The notes beneath the pieces are model-generated. The model was given only the letters and a program-made list of their open reading frames with translations. It was not told where the DNA came from and ran no database searches. Source: Inia geoffrensis (taxonomy: Eukaryota > Chordata > Mammalia > Artiodactyla > Iniidae). Taken from it: DNA of 64,000 nt. The DNA is taken from NCBI GenBank assembly GCA_036417435.1, contig CM070899.1, positions 176,977,494 to 177,041,493 of the forward strand, in the 5' to 3' direction. Below are positions 47,479 through 58,639 of this stretch, in pieces; the first letter of the stretch is position 1, and each line of letters begins with the position of its first letter. The position numbers and the translations under genes were made by a program.

Positions 47479-47867
47479 ACTAACTCCAAATAAGTCCTTT
47501 AAAAAGGCCATTCCTAAAGAGTTGTGTACCTAGTAGTTGACACCAAGAGAACTAGGCAGGCAAATCCTGTTGGCTGCTTTCTAAAGGTTAGGCTGAGAGA
47601 TTAATCCAAGATGCCAGTGCCTGATGGTTACAGGAATTCATGTGCAACCAAAGGAGAAACAAGATATTTCAGGCTAGAGAGATCTTCATGTTTTGCTGTC
47701 TCCTTCACAAGAAAGGAAACCCCTCCTTTCTTCAATGTATAAGTGAGGAGAGGGAGAGGATTGCAGATGAGAACTTCCCATCGGGAAATTCTAGGGCTAG
47801 ATTCAAGCCACCAGTTGAAGAGCCTGGCCCAGTAAGGAGACATGATATGTGTCTGTGATTGTTAGTT

Positions 47868-48090
47868 GCTGTTTTCTTTTCTTTCTTTTTTTTTTTTTTG
47901 AGGTTCGCGGACCTCTCATTGTTGTGGCCTCTCACGGTGCGGAGCACCGGCTCCTGATGCGCAGGCTCAGCGGCCATGGCTCACGGGCCCAGCCGCTCCA
48001 CGGCATGTGGGATCTTCCTGGACCGGGGCACGAGCCCGTGTCCCCTGCATCGGCAGGCAAACTCCCAACCACTGCGCCACCAGGGAAACC
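47868..48090 (-). mobile_element. CHR-type SINE, poly-A subtype (young)
   Basis: Poly-T at left, CCACCAGGGAAACC head at right. TSD CTGTGATTGTTAGTT perfect on both sides, in the first bases of the following LTR-like repeat. Confidence 0.92.
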
Positions 48091-48095
48091 CTGTG

Positions 48096-48575
48096 ATTGT
48101 TAGTTTTATGTGTCAATTTGGCTGGGCCATGGTGCCCAGATCTGTGGTCAGACATTATTCCAGATATTTCTGTGTGTGAGGGGGTGGTTTGGATGAGATT
48201 AACATTTAAATCGGTGGATTCTGAATAAAGCCTATTATCCTCTGTAATGTGGGTGGGCCTCACCCAATCAGTCGAAGGCCCAACTAAAACAAAAGACTGT
48301 CCTCTACTTGAACAAAAGGGAATTCTGCAGCAGACGATCTTTGGACTTGAACTCAGACATTGGCTCTTTCTTGAGTCTTCAGCCTGATGATCTTCAAATC
48401 AGAACAGTAGCATCAGCTCTCCTCTGGGTCGATAGCCTGCTTGTCCACACTGCAGATTTTGGATTTGCCAGTCTCCATAATCACGTGAGTCAATTTCCTA
48501 AAATAAATCTATCTGTATACTATATTACATACAATCATCCTATTGGTTCTATTTCTCTGGAGAACCCTAACAGAG
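48096..48575 (+). mobile_element. LTR-like repeat, first of two neighbouring copies
   Basis: It begins TTAGTTTTATGTGTCAATTTGG, passes GTGGGTGGGCCTCACCCAATC and ends TCTGGAGAACCCTAAC. The same blocks in the same order recur at 48656-49172. Its left edge carries the TSD of a SINE. It resembles old mammalian ERVL/MaLR-class LTRs; not named. Confidence 0.55.
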
Positions 48576-48655
48576 TGACCAATGAAAAATTAACAAATTA
48601 ATCAGAGGATACCATTATATTCTTTGTAGCACTTAATATTGATAATTGTAAATAT

Positions 48656-49172
48656 GATGGTTAAGTTTATATCAACTTGACTGGGCTAAGGGATGCCCAG
48701 AGAGCTGGTAAAACATTGTTTCTGGGTGTGTCTGTGACGGTGCCTCCAGAAGAGATTAGCACTTGAATGGGTAGACTGAGTAAAGATTCCCCTCACCAAG
48801 GTGGGCAGGCATTATCCAATCTGTTGAGGAACTGTATAGAACAAGAAGGTGGAGGAAGGGCGAATTTGCTCTCTGCTTGAGCTTGGACATCTATCTTCTC
48901 TTGTCCTCAGACATGGATGCTCTTGGCTCTCAGGCCCCCGGACTTAAGCTGGCACTTAACTCCATCTGCTTGCAGTTCTCGGGCCTCCAGGTTTGGTACA
49001 GAACTATATCACCAGCCTTCTTGGTCCTCCAGTTTGGTCCTCCTCAATCTACAGTGGATTGTGGGACTTCTCAGCTTCCACAGTCACATGAGCCAATCCT
49101 TCGTAATAAATCTTTCTCTATTTCACTTACACCCCATTGTTTCTGTTTCTCTGGAGAACCCTGACCAATACA
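48656..49172 (+). mobile_element. LTR-like repeat, second of two neighbouring copies
   Basis: It begins GATGGTTAAGTTTATATCAAC, passes AAGGTGGGCAGGCATTATCC and ends TCTGGAGAACCCTGACCAATAC. It is related to 48096-48575 block by block but diverged, so these are separate old insertions or an ancient duplication with about 80 bp between them. Confidence 0.55.
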
Positions 49173-49194
49173 GTAAGTATACTAAAAGGGCCGA

Positions 49195-49440
49195 GAAAAA
49201 TAATGATTACAAGTCTAACATTTACTGAGTGCTGACAATGCCAGGAACTTTTCTAAGCACTCAACACACTACTCATTTAGTTGATTACTCACAATTTAAA
49301 AGGGAGAAATGGAGACACCAAGAGGTGGACTTACTTGCCCAAGTTCACAGAGCTTGCAAGGGTAAGCTCTGTGCACTTGGGCTCTGAGCACTGACAGTCA
49401 CACTCCAGAGCCTACACACTTAATTGTTAATGCTATATTG
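49195..49440 (+). mobile_element. MIR element
   Basis: ACATTTACTGAGTGCTGACAATG, AAATGGAGACACCAAGAGG and the core CTTGCCCAAGTTCACAGAGC. Confidence 0.72.
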
Positions 49441-49444
49441 CTTC

Positions 49445-50385
49445 ACCAAATTGTCATGAGAAACAAATTATTTAGTTCTTCCCATGATGTTAGTTTTGGC
49501 AAATGGCCTGAGAATTCTCTCTAAAGCTGTCAGGCCCATATCAGCAACTTAATTATGAATCTATGTTGCTAGGGCTGCTGTAGAGAATCAAATACATTAG
49601 CACACTGTCTACCAGACCCCCAGTTACTGGGAAAATTCACCTTTGTGCAATATTAGCGAGAAGAAGAAATGAAGCGAAAAGATGTGTATCGTTAGAAGCT
49701 ACCAGGTTCATGTTGAGGACCTATTTGCTTTACTCCTAGGAAAGCTTCTTAACCTCTCACTCAGACTCTATAAATCCTAACCGTCATGTACAATTCTAAC
49801 AGTCTGATATCTGCTTTCTACCTCTACAGCCAATAAAAGTTGGGGGGCGAGCTGCTGAAAATGATCAGGACATTGACAGCAATGAAAGGTAACTGCTGGC
49901 ACCAAAGAGACTGTAAAAAATTCATAACAAAAATTCAGATTACATGGGAGGCTTAGGCCACTGTGAGTAGCAAGGAGACTTATACTCGTCACTGGCCCTG
50001 AGGCCATCACTGTAAAATAACTAAGGTTCATAATAATGGCCACGAGTCACTGATTCTCCTTAATGCAACTATTTTAACACTCTCTTTAAAAGGCTGGTGT
50101 GTGTATAAAACAGTTAAAAAAATATTGTCTCAATTCTACAAGTTATTCTAGCTTGATTCATTCTCTGAGATGATTTTCTATAAGCTGAAATTTCATTTTA
50201 TTCCTTAAATGTTAGGTAACATTTCTCTGTCATTGGCATGGGATTGCTTTGCCGTGTTGAAATGACAGAGATTTCAGAGCTGAAGGGACCTTAGAGCTGG
50301 TATACGTTAGTCCACTCAGTCAAGGACATACAGGTAGTTAGGCCACAGCTACATCCAGCATTTCTTTATCCGTTGGTCTGTCACA
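49445..50385. other. Intergenic DNA, nothing recognised
   Basis: No repeat block, exon or long frame stands out. An 88-codon minus frame (49777-50043) has no family match by eye. Confidence 0.35.
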
Positions 50386-50389
50386 GTGT

Positions 50390-50710
50390 ATTGGTGTATT
50401 AGGCTGTTGTATGCTACAGCAACAACCAATCCTAAATCTCAGTGACTCAATACAACAAAAGTTAATTCCTTATTCACACTACAAGTCCCACAGGGTTGGC
50501 AGGAAGTTCTGCTGCACACAGCCACTTGGGGATCCAGCTGATAGAAGCTCTGTCTATCTGGAACACAAGGCCTCTTGAGTCACTTTACCAAGAAAAAGAA
50601 GGAGAAAGTGTCAGGCGCCAGTTATTAAACACTTTGGCCCCTTCCACCCACTCCATTGATCAGAGTGAGTCACGGGGCTCCACCAATTGCAAAGGCAACT
50701 GAAAAGTCTT
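50390..50710. repeat. Old interspersed repeat, family not named
   Basis: TTAGGCTGTTGTATGCTACAGC and AACAAAAGTTAATTCC, then GGGGATCCAGCTGATAGAAG. It shares its general plan with 8045-8170. Confidence 0.4.
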
Positions 50711-50939
50711 TTCTTCCAAGTGCTCAGGAGGTAGAGGGGAGCTGATGCTGGGGAGCACTAGTAATATCTACCAGGATTCCTTCCATCCCATCACACTTCT
50801 TAAGTAACTTTGCAAACAAGGCAGTGATGGAGATAATAACAATGATGAAGAAGATGATGGTGATGATGGTAACATCTGATGTTTGCACAGGTCCTGAAGC
50901 TCCATAAAATGTTTCTCTCATTTACCTTATTATTATTAT

Positions 50940-51366
50940 TCTTTTTTTTAAAAAAAACAAACAAGCTTTGGCCAGCTTTATTAAAGAAAAATTGTGCATG
51001 ATTTACTTTTCACCAGTCTGTTCTGGCATGCTTCTAATGATAACAGCATCACCTGGATCAATGATAGCCAGTGTGCATACTCTGTAGTATTTTCCACAGG
51101 CTGTGCCCAATTCAATATTATTGCTAGTGTGGTGATGGACACCAGTTTGGGCCAACATGGCATAATACTCTATTTCAGATTTCCTCAAGGCTGGGCAGTC
51201 GTTGGCAAGGCTGACCAGTTTCACTTTGCCTTGTCTGATCATTTTCAGAGCCTGCTTGTACCCCAGCACATACTTTCCACTATTCATAACGAGTTGGAGC
51301 CTAGAGTTGAGCAACTCCAGTGACTTTTCCGAGCAGCTGCCAAGGTGGCTGGGGAGCAAGAAAGCT
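50940..51366 (-). pseudogene. RPL30: RPL30 processed pseudogene, start codon deleted
   Basis: Intronless minus-strand copy of the mRNA for 60S ribosomal protein L30. The open frame ending at the stop at 51003 matches the protein from about residue 9 to its C-terminus ([49 protein letters not shown]), with scattered substitutions. A 3' UTR with an AATAAA signal (complement of 50977-50982) and an A-rich end near 50942 follow. On the 5' side, bases around 51333-51365 look like the RPL30 5' UTR including its pyrimidine-rich start, but they join directly to codon ~7 near 51330, so the initiator ATG and first codons are missing. Flanking copies of CTCATTTACMTTATTA (50917-50932 and 51724-51739) are the retrocopy's TSD. 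It is not expected to make RPL30. Confidence 0.9.
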
Positions 51367-51379
51367 CTCATTTACATTA

Positions 51380-51723
51380 CTTTTTTTTGAAGATTTATTA
51401 TTTACTTATTAATTTATTTAATTTATTTTTGGCTGCATTGGTTCTTAGCTGCGGCTTGCCAGATCTTCGTTGAGGCATGCAGGATCTTTCGCTGCAGCAC
51501 ACCAGCTTCTCTCTAGTTGTGGCGCGTGTGTTCCAGAGTGCGTGGGTTCTGTAGCTTGTGGCACCGTGGGCTCTCTAAGTTGAGGTGCCCGAGCTCAGTG
51601 GTTGTGTCACCCCGGCTTAGTTGCCCTGCAACCTCTGGGGCCTTAGTTCCCCAACCAGGGATCGAACCTGCGTCTCCTGCCTTGGAAGGCAGACTCTTTA
51701 CCACTGGACCGCCAGGGAAGTCC
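51380..51723 (-). mobile_element. CHR-type SINE, long variant, beside the RPL30 retrocopy
   Basis: T-rich left end, GGCTGCATTGGTTCTTAGC, ACCGCCAGGGAAGTCCC head at the right. TSD CTCATTTACATTA at 51367-51379 and 51724-51736. It entered the 5'-side TSD of the retrocopy. Confidence 0.88.
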
Positions 51724-51739
51724 CTCATTTACATTATTA

Positions 51740-52925
51740 ATTCAACGGTGTGCAATAACATTCCTTTTTCATATGAGACAATTGAGCTCAAAGAATGTTC
51801 AACTGAATGGAGTGATTGGCTTAGGATCACATCAATGAGTATCTAGGAGATGAAATACTGAACGTTTAGTCACAGCTGAAGAGGAGGCCCTGAGGGGAAA
51901 GTGGGATAGGAGTTTAACCCAGGAAACGGGCCGACATGAGAAACCCAGTCCCAGAATTCACTGCAAAGGAGCTTTGAAGCATAAGGGATGAAAGAAGTAA
52001 AGACAATAGTGGAGCTCGTTTCTAGTTGTGACTCCTTTACTTCTGACCACATACACCCTTTTCTTTCACAACAAAACATGCCTGGCCTATAAGCAGAGAC
52101 AATTAATATTTATACACTAATAAAAAAGAAAGTAAAAAACTGCATGTCCCGAATAGCATGTATTAGGTGTTACGTAAGAACACTATCAGATTTGAAATAT
52201 CACATCTGGCCTAGAAATTTAAGGCAACTCATTGCCTTCAGCTCATTGAATCTAGATGTGACAAAACAAATTACAGTTGTGAAATAAATTGATCCCGCTT
52301 GAACTATGGGAGAACTTAACAATCAGGATTTTAGAAGCAAAGGTAGCCAAATGAGAACGGCAGACGCAACCCCACAATAAATGTTTAGCATACTTTTAGC
52401 ATTAAGTTTGGTACAGAATACAGAGGAGACGTCTGGTCTTCTGGAAACTTACACATAGATGAAAAAGACAAAACTAATAACATGTAAAATGATACACATT
52501 CCCTGTAAAACAGTCTACAATAAACTGCTGTTTTGTACAGTGAAAACTCCAAATGATGTAGGAAATGTGAAGAAAACAAAATGCTAAGAAAGAAAGAGGG
52601 AAAAAACGGAAGGAGGAAGACTCAGTGAACTTTTCATAGAAAAGCTTGATGTGGACCCAGGAATGGAAGCTGAATACAGTCTGGACAGGTGGAGAGGAAA
52701 AGAGAATCAGTTCTGGAAACAGCATGAACAAAGGCTCCAGATACACGGTGTTCCTGAGAAAGTGCCTGGCCCTGGCTATGGCACACTGACTTGCGTTGTT
52801 CTTAGTTGTAAATGTGTATCTCTGTCTCATAGGTTACGATCATCTCCAGGAAAGGGCCTTATTTATCTTTGTGTAAGTGGCACAAGCATTGCATGTGGCA
52901 CATAGAAAGTGCTCAAAACTCTTTC
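51740..52925. other. Intergenic DNA with a MIR-like piece
   Basis: 51765-51860 resembles a MIR 3' half (ATGAGACAATTGAGCTCAAAG). The rest is unrecognised. Confidence 0.35.
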
Positions 52926-52929
52926 ACTG

Positions 52930-53245
52930 GGGAGCTTCCCTGGTGGCACAGTGGCTGGGAGTCCACCTGACAGGGAAGGGGACGCGGGTTTGAGCCCTGG
53001 TCCAGGAGGATCCCACATGCTGCGGAGCAACTGGGCCCGTGTGCCACAGCTGCTGAGCCTGTGCTCTGGAGCCTGTGCACCACAACTGCTGAGCCCTCGT
53101 GCCACAACTACTGAAGCCCGCACACCTGGACCTGTGCTCCGCAGCAAGAGAGACCACCGAGGTGAGAGGCCCACGTGCAACAATGAAGACCCAATGCAAC
53201 CAAAAATAAATAAATAAAATAAATTAAAATTTATTAAAAAAAAAT
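52930..53245 (+). mobile_element. CHR-type SINE, ~300-bp class
   Basis: GGAGCTTCCCTGGTGGCACAG with box B GGTTTGAGCCCTGG, AAATAAATAAAATAAAT tail. Left flank AAAACTCTTTCACTGGG is repeated after the tail, just before the next SINE. Confidence 0.86.
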
Positions 53246-53321
53246 AAAAACAGAAACCGTATGGTAATGTATGGAAACTAAATTTAAAAACAAAAACAAA
53301 AACAAAAAACTCTTTCATTGG

Positions 53322-53440
53322 GAATTCCCTTGTGGTCTAGTGGTTAGGATTCCAGGCTTTCACTGCCGGGGCCCCAGGTTCTATCCCTGTTCAGGAAACT
53401 AAGATCCCGCAAACTGCAGGGCCAAAACAATAAAAAAATA
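53322..53440 (+). mobile_element. Very short CHR-type SINE
   Basis: GGGAATTCCCTTGTGGTCTAG, GGTTCTATCCCTGTTCAGG, tail AATAAAAAAATAAAAAG. Its left border is the duplicated target of the preceding SINE. Confidence 0.83.
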
Positions 53441-53929
53441 AAAAGAACCTGGAAGAATGGGTAGGATTTTTTAAAAAAAGAAGAAGAATTAACCTTCAAT
53501 AATACCAACAGCAACATCTGGGGGGGTTATCTAAACTTTACAAGAGTTGTGAGTAGTATCACCTCAAAGGGAAACAGATGATGATGCCTTCTCAGACGTG
53601 GTGGTTATGGACATTTCTGCTGCATTGCTAATGAAATGTTAGTTTAACAAACTTTTATTTACGTCTCAGTTTTCTGAGACAGAATCTATATTTTATTGGC
53701 CTTTGCGCAGATGAGTAGAGGAAGGACTGAACGGGTAATTTACCTCCTCAGGAAATCATTCTGACTAAATGGGTCTAATAAAGTGCAGCATCTTAGCCAA
53801 TCTCTACTTCCTCTCCTTGGCACAAGGGAAATGTTCAGCTCTTTTGTTTTCAAAAACCTCAAGGTGTATCAGTTAACCAGCTGTCCTGGATGTGGCTTTG
53901 CTGGTTTGTGTACCGCTACTGAATAAATT

Positions 53930-53942
53930 AGAAAAGAAAAGA

Positions 53943-53975
<33 letters not shown>

Positions 53976-54085
53976 GAGAGGGAGGAAGGAAAAGAAAGAA
54001 AGAAGAAAGGAAGGAAGGAAGGAAGGAAAGAAAGAAAGAGGGAGAGAGGGAGGGAGGAAGGAAGGAAGGAAGGGAGGAAGGGAAA
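53930..54085. repeat. Purine-rich microsatellite (GAAA/GA/GGAA)n
   Basis: About 155 bp of nearly pure purine on the plus strand: GAAA units, then (GA)n, then GGAA/GGGA units. The Lys/Arg/Glu-rich plus frame and Ser/Leu/Phe-rich minus frame over it are artefacts. Confidence 0.93.
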
Positions 54086-54099
54086 GCAACAGGCCAGGC

Positions 54100-54880
54100 A
54101 TGGAGAGAAGTGATTATAGTAAAAAGATCCAAAGCACCAGTGGGTGAATTTCAGCCTTGTTTAGAAACTCCAGGGATAGTAGAGGCCACTCAACACCTAC
54201 CTGATTTTTTTTTTCTTAAAAAAGAACTCCTTCGCTTTAGGAATCAAAACATCTCATCATTTTCACCAACACTGTGCTCTGTGGATGTCTCTCAATGCAT
54301 TTTCTCACAAAGATTTAGTAACAAAATTTCCAATTAGGCGTCATGTTCTCAAGACTTTCCTCTGAGACAGCATTGAGTCAGGTGGTCTAAGTGCTCAACC
54401 TACCACCTGGGCATCAACAAAACATCTGAGGGACATGCATGGATCCTTCAGTGGACCTCAGCCCCAGACATTTAAAAAAGCACATTTCCCTTGCAAAGTC
54501 CCAGGAAAGCAAGTACATGGGCTGATCTGTGGATGCATAGAAGATTATATTCGATTTTTACTTGGTTCAATGAATCAGAGGTGCATTTAGATGGTGATGT
54601 TGTATATTTTGGGTGGTGCTGCCTCTCCCCTGGAGCCTGCCAGGACCATGCAGCAGGCGGCACCCCAGCAAACCAGCCAAAGACAGAGCAGGGATACTTC
54701 AGGGCTGACTTATCTCCATTACCCTGGAATTTAAAACCGCCACCACTATGCTGTGTAAAATGACCTCCCAGGATATTTTGCTGCTTTCTCCAGCCCTGGG
54801 CTTGTACGAAGCTTTAATAAATACTTGCTTTGAATTTTATCTGCTCAGATCCTTTTAATGGAATTATTTATTTCTCAATC
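54100..54880. other. Intergenic DNA, no gene
   Basis: No clear repeat block except an L2-like start towards 54880. The 90-codon frame 54491-54763 is not recognised. Confidence 0.35.
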
Positions 54881-54884
54881 ATCT

Positions 54885-55205
54885 CTATAACTTCTCTTTG
54901 ACTTCAATCCTCAGCTGTTGGAAATAGCACTTCTAAAAAAACCTTCCCTGACCACGCTGGCAGAAACTTGTCTTTATTCTCCATTTCCCTCTTTTGCTTT
55001 ATTTTTTGTCATAGCACTTATCACCACCTGACATAGTATATATTCATTTGTTGGTTGTTTATCTCATGTGCAAGCACACACATGTGCACACACACACACT
55101 AATATAAGCTACATGAAAGAAGTGAATTGTTTCATCTGTACCTTATTCCAAATGCCTAGAAAAATAGATGGACAATAAATTTTTTACAGGATAAATAGTT
55201 CATTG
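54885..55205 (+). mobile_element. L2 fragment with a CA run
   Basis: AAACCTTCCCTGACCACGCTGG, CATAGCACTTATCACCACCTG and AATAAATTTTTTACAGG. A short (CA)n lies at 55073-55098. Confidence 0.65.
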
Positions 55206-55254
55206 AATCTGCCTCTCTATTCACTGATTCATCCATTTAAATACATAGCTTGCA

Positions 55255-55515
55255 TACAGGTTAGGATCATGGGCTCAGGATGCAGACTGCTTGAATCCCA
55301 ATTCCTCCACTTAGAAGCTGTGTGGCCTCTGGGAAATCACATAACCTCTCTGTGCCTCAGTTTTTTTGGTCATTAGTGTAACAGATATAATACAATATAT
55401 ATCTCACAAAGTTTTTATGAGTATTAAATGAGACATTAGACAGAAAGCACTAAGAACAATGTCTGGCCCATAATTAGCACATAAGCACAATGCCTATAAA
55501 ATCTCATGTGCTCAA
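55255..55515 (+). mobile_element. MIR element
   Basis: ATCATGGGCTCAGGATGCAGAC, GAAATCACATAACCTCTCTG, GTGCCTCAGTTTTTTTGG. Confidence 0.75.
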
Positions 55516-55556
55516 TAAATGTTAACAATCATTACTCATTTACTCAGCAAATATTT

Positions 55557-55877
55557 TTTTTTTAGTTTTTAAAATTTTATTTATTTATTTATTTATGGCT
55601 GCGTTGGGTCTCCGTTGCCGCGAGCAGGCTTTCTCTAGTTGTGGTGAGCAGGGGCTACTCTTTGTTGCGGTGTGCGGGCTTCTCATTGCAGTGGCTTCTC
55701 TTGTTGCCGAGCATGGGCTCTAGGCACACAGGCTTCAATAGTTGTGGCATGCAGGCTCGGTAGTTGTGGCTCATGGGCTTAGTTGCTCCGCGGCACGTGG
55801 GATCTTCCCAGACCAGGGCTCGAACCCGTGTTCCTGCATTGGCAGGCGGGTTCTTAACCACTGCGCCACCAGGGAAG
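55557..55877 (-). mobile_element. CHR-type SINE, ~300-bp class
   Basis: TTTATTTATTTATTTATGGC tail complement at left, GCGCCACCAGGGAAGTCCC head at right. TSD CAGCAAATATTT on both sides. It splits an L2/MIR-era repeat. Confidence 0.9.
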
Positions 55878-56000
55878 TCCCAGCAAATATTTACTGAATG
55901 TTTACCACAGGCCAGGTGCATACTAGGTGCTGGGAATACAATGGTGAACAAAACCAAAAATGGACCCCGCCCTTATAGAGCTTATAATACAGCGGGAGAG
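55878..56000. mobile_element. L2/MIR-era repeat, right of the SINE
   Basis: TTACTGAATGTTTACCACAGGCC, GGTGCTGGGAATACAATGG and CCCGCCCTTATAGAGCTTATAA. Confidence 0.6.
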
Positions 56001-57640
56001 ACAGTTATTCATCCAAGTAACCACACACATGAATGCAGAATTAAAACTGCCTTAAATGTTAAGAAGAGCTTGGGTGAGAGTATATTTATAGGGTCATTTG
56101 ATCTGGTCAGAGACAGAAGAGAAAAATTTCTGGGGAAGTTATGTATGGTGGGGTGAAAATGGATATAACATCCAGTTTCAAGTTGTTTTGGGTTCTGTGC
56201 TATTCTGTCACCCCCTCTTTTTCTTCAAAGAGTCAGCAAGATAAGAATGAGTGAATAGCTTTGAGTTAATGGCGATTTTGCCTTGAAGGAGAAGAGGCTG
56301 GTCTCTGCTTCGGGAGCTGTGCTGAGAATGGACTTCATCAGCCCCAGGCACGTGGGCAAGTGGAAACGGACAGGAGGCTGAAGTCTCCTCCCCCTGCATC
56401 TGTGCTGGGGGTTTAAAAAAAATCCTAGGAAAATATGGGGATGTATAATTAAGCCATTTTATTTGGACATAAAGGGAAAGTGGGAGTGAAATCTAGAGGG
56501 GTTTTGAACATCTGTTCATTTAAATAAACATTTGTCCATAAATAAAATAATTGTTTTATTTATAAATAAAATTTTGTAAAATTTTTACCTCTGTAAAAAA
56601 TAATTGTTTTTCCTTTTTGGTCGTCCCTTTCATTCTTGGGCTATTTAAACTGCAGGCATTCTTAAATGGTTGTACTCATAGGGCACAAATAATTTCATGG
56701 CTTGCTTTTATGTGGTAGTGCATAGTCTTCATAATTATTCATATTAATCATCATATTTTTATAAGGAGAGAAACTGAGCCTTAGAACGTTACTGATTGCC
56801 ATCCTCAGCAAATTAAAGGCTAATGGCCCTTTGTTTGAAGGGCAAGTGTTTGGACTGGAGAATTCAGTTAGTTGCACTTCATCCCCTCAGCTAACCCAGC
56901 ACTTCAGCCGGATGACTCTACAGGTGCGTTTTAGAGATGGGGGTTAAGGAGTCTAAAGAAAAAAACCCACTCCTGTGTGTCTTCTCTATCCTCAGTACTC
57001 CACTACAACACTACTTCACTTCTGACCCCAGATGTGTGGGTTTTCTACACATCAAGCCATTCTGCAACACCAGCTGGGCGTCCTACAAGTTAACTCAATT
57101 CTGACACTGTTTACCTGGAGACAGCATCAGATCCCACAGGCTAAAGGCTCAGTCCCGCAAGAATGCCTCTGTCCTCATGCTTCGGGGGCCAGTTGAAAGT
57201 GCAGGTTGTCACTCGTGCTTCTGACTGACCAGCTAATTAAATTAGCTATCAATTCATTTCCTAGAGTGGCTCACAGAACTCAGGAATACAGTGTACTTAG
57301 TTGATTACTGGTTTATTCCAGATGGAAGAGATGCATAAGGCAAGGTCTGAGGAAGACAGCAAGGACGCCTTCTCCGGTGCACCAGCTTCCCAGTACTTCC
57401 ATGTGTCCCCAGCCTGGAAGCTCTCCAAACCTTCCTTATTGGGTGTTTATGGAGGCTTCATTACATAGCCATGTTGAACTAGAACTCTGGTCACTTGTGA
57501 CTGCTTTAACCTCCCGCCCCTCTCCCCTCCCTGGAAGTTGGTGGGTGGACTAACTTAGTGAAAGTTCCAATCCACTAATTTGATTTAATCCTGATTGGTT
57601 CCCCTGGCAACCAGCCCCCATCCTTAGGGCTTTCCAAAAA
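56001..57640. other. Intergenic DNA, nothing firmly identified
   Basis: Mixed composition. 56960-57600 is moderately GC-rich and may contain an old LTR or DNA transposon. No gene signal. Confidence 0.35.
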
Positions 57641-57646
57641 TCATCT

Positions 57647-57766
57647 TTTTTTTTTTTGGTCATGCCGTGTGGCATGTGGGGATCTTAGTTCCCCGACCAG
57701 GGATGGAACCAGTGCCCCCTGCAGTGGAAGCGGGGAGTTTTAACCACTGGACTGCCAGGGAAGTCC
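57647..57766 (-). mobile_element. Very short CHR-type SINE
   Basis: Poly-T, GGTCATGCCGTGTGGCATG, GGGATCTTAGTTCCCC, ending ACTGCCAGGGAAGTCC. Confidence 0.82.
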
Positions 57767-57769
57767 CCC

Positions 57770-58635
57770 CAAAGTCACTTATTAACATAAACTCAGGTGT
57801 GTCGGAAAGGGGCTTGTTATGGATAACAAAAGACATCTTTATCACTCTATCCTTTAGGAAATTCCAAGCGCTTTGGGAACTCCATGTCAGAAATGAGGTG
57901 AAGACCACCATATTTTTTTTTATTACAAATCACAATATGGGTGGGGGGGAGGGTCAGAGGGACAGTCTGTGGCCAGAGGGAAGGCATCACAAGACAAGCC
58001 CATGATCTTGGACACATTGGTCTCATCAGCTTATTCACTGAGCTGGCCGTCCGAGAAGACAATGAGAATAAAAAACAAAACTACAAATTGTTTCAAGCTT
58101 TGGAGTCCGAAGAATTATTAAAAGTGATCAAAATATAGTAATAAATAAGATACTGTTGACATCAAGATAGGGAGAGGTACAATTAAAATTCATTAAGACA
58201 CAATAAGACACTCTCATCTAGGCTTGCAGTAAAAGGAACTTTGCCAAATGAATTATTCAAGGAGAAATGAGCTGAATGAGGGAATCCTCTCTTGGCTTAG
58301 CAATAGTTTAGACTTAGTGCAAACTTTCTCCCCAGGTAATAGTATAGCAAAAAGTTACGAAGAAACATGTTCATTTGTTACTTGAGTACTTTACAACAGT
58401 GCAAAGTTTGGCATTAGTCCTCCGATTATAGTCTGAACCTTTCATAGTAACTGAGGAAAATGAACATCTGGAATGTAATCTTCCATTTTAAAATTAATTA
58501 ATAACAGATTCAAGAAAAGTTTGTGGAGTCCATGTGAATCCTTTTCCTACTATTCTAAGGGAAAATTTTAAGCAACATCAATGAAAGAGTGCGGGGTGTT
58601 TGTTTGTTTGTTTGTTTTTGTCAGTCTTGAACATG
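57770..58635. other. Intergenic DNA, nothing recognised
   Basis: AT-rich. A short (GTTT)n run sits at 58600-58616. No exon or repeat block seen. Confidence 0.35.
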
Positions 58636-58639
58636 TTGC

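Noticed and set aside
53869..54132. Arg/Glu/Lys-rich or Ser/Leu-rich peptides
   Set aside because: Microsatellite translation.
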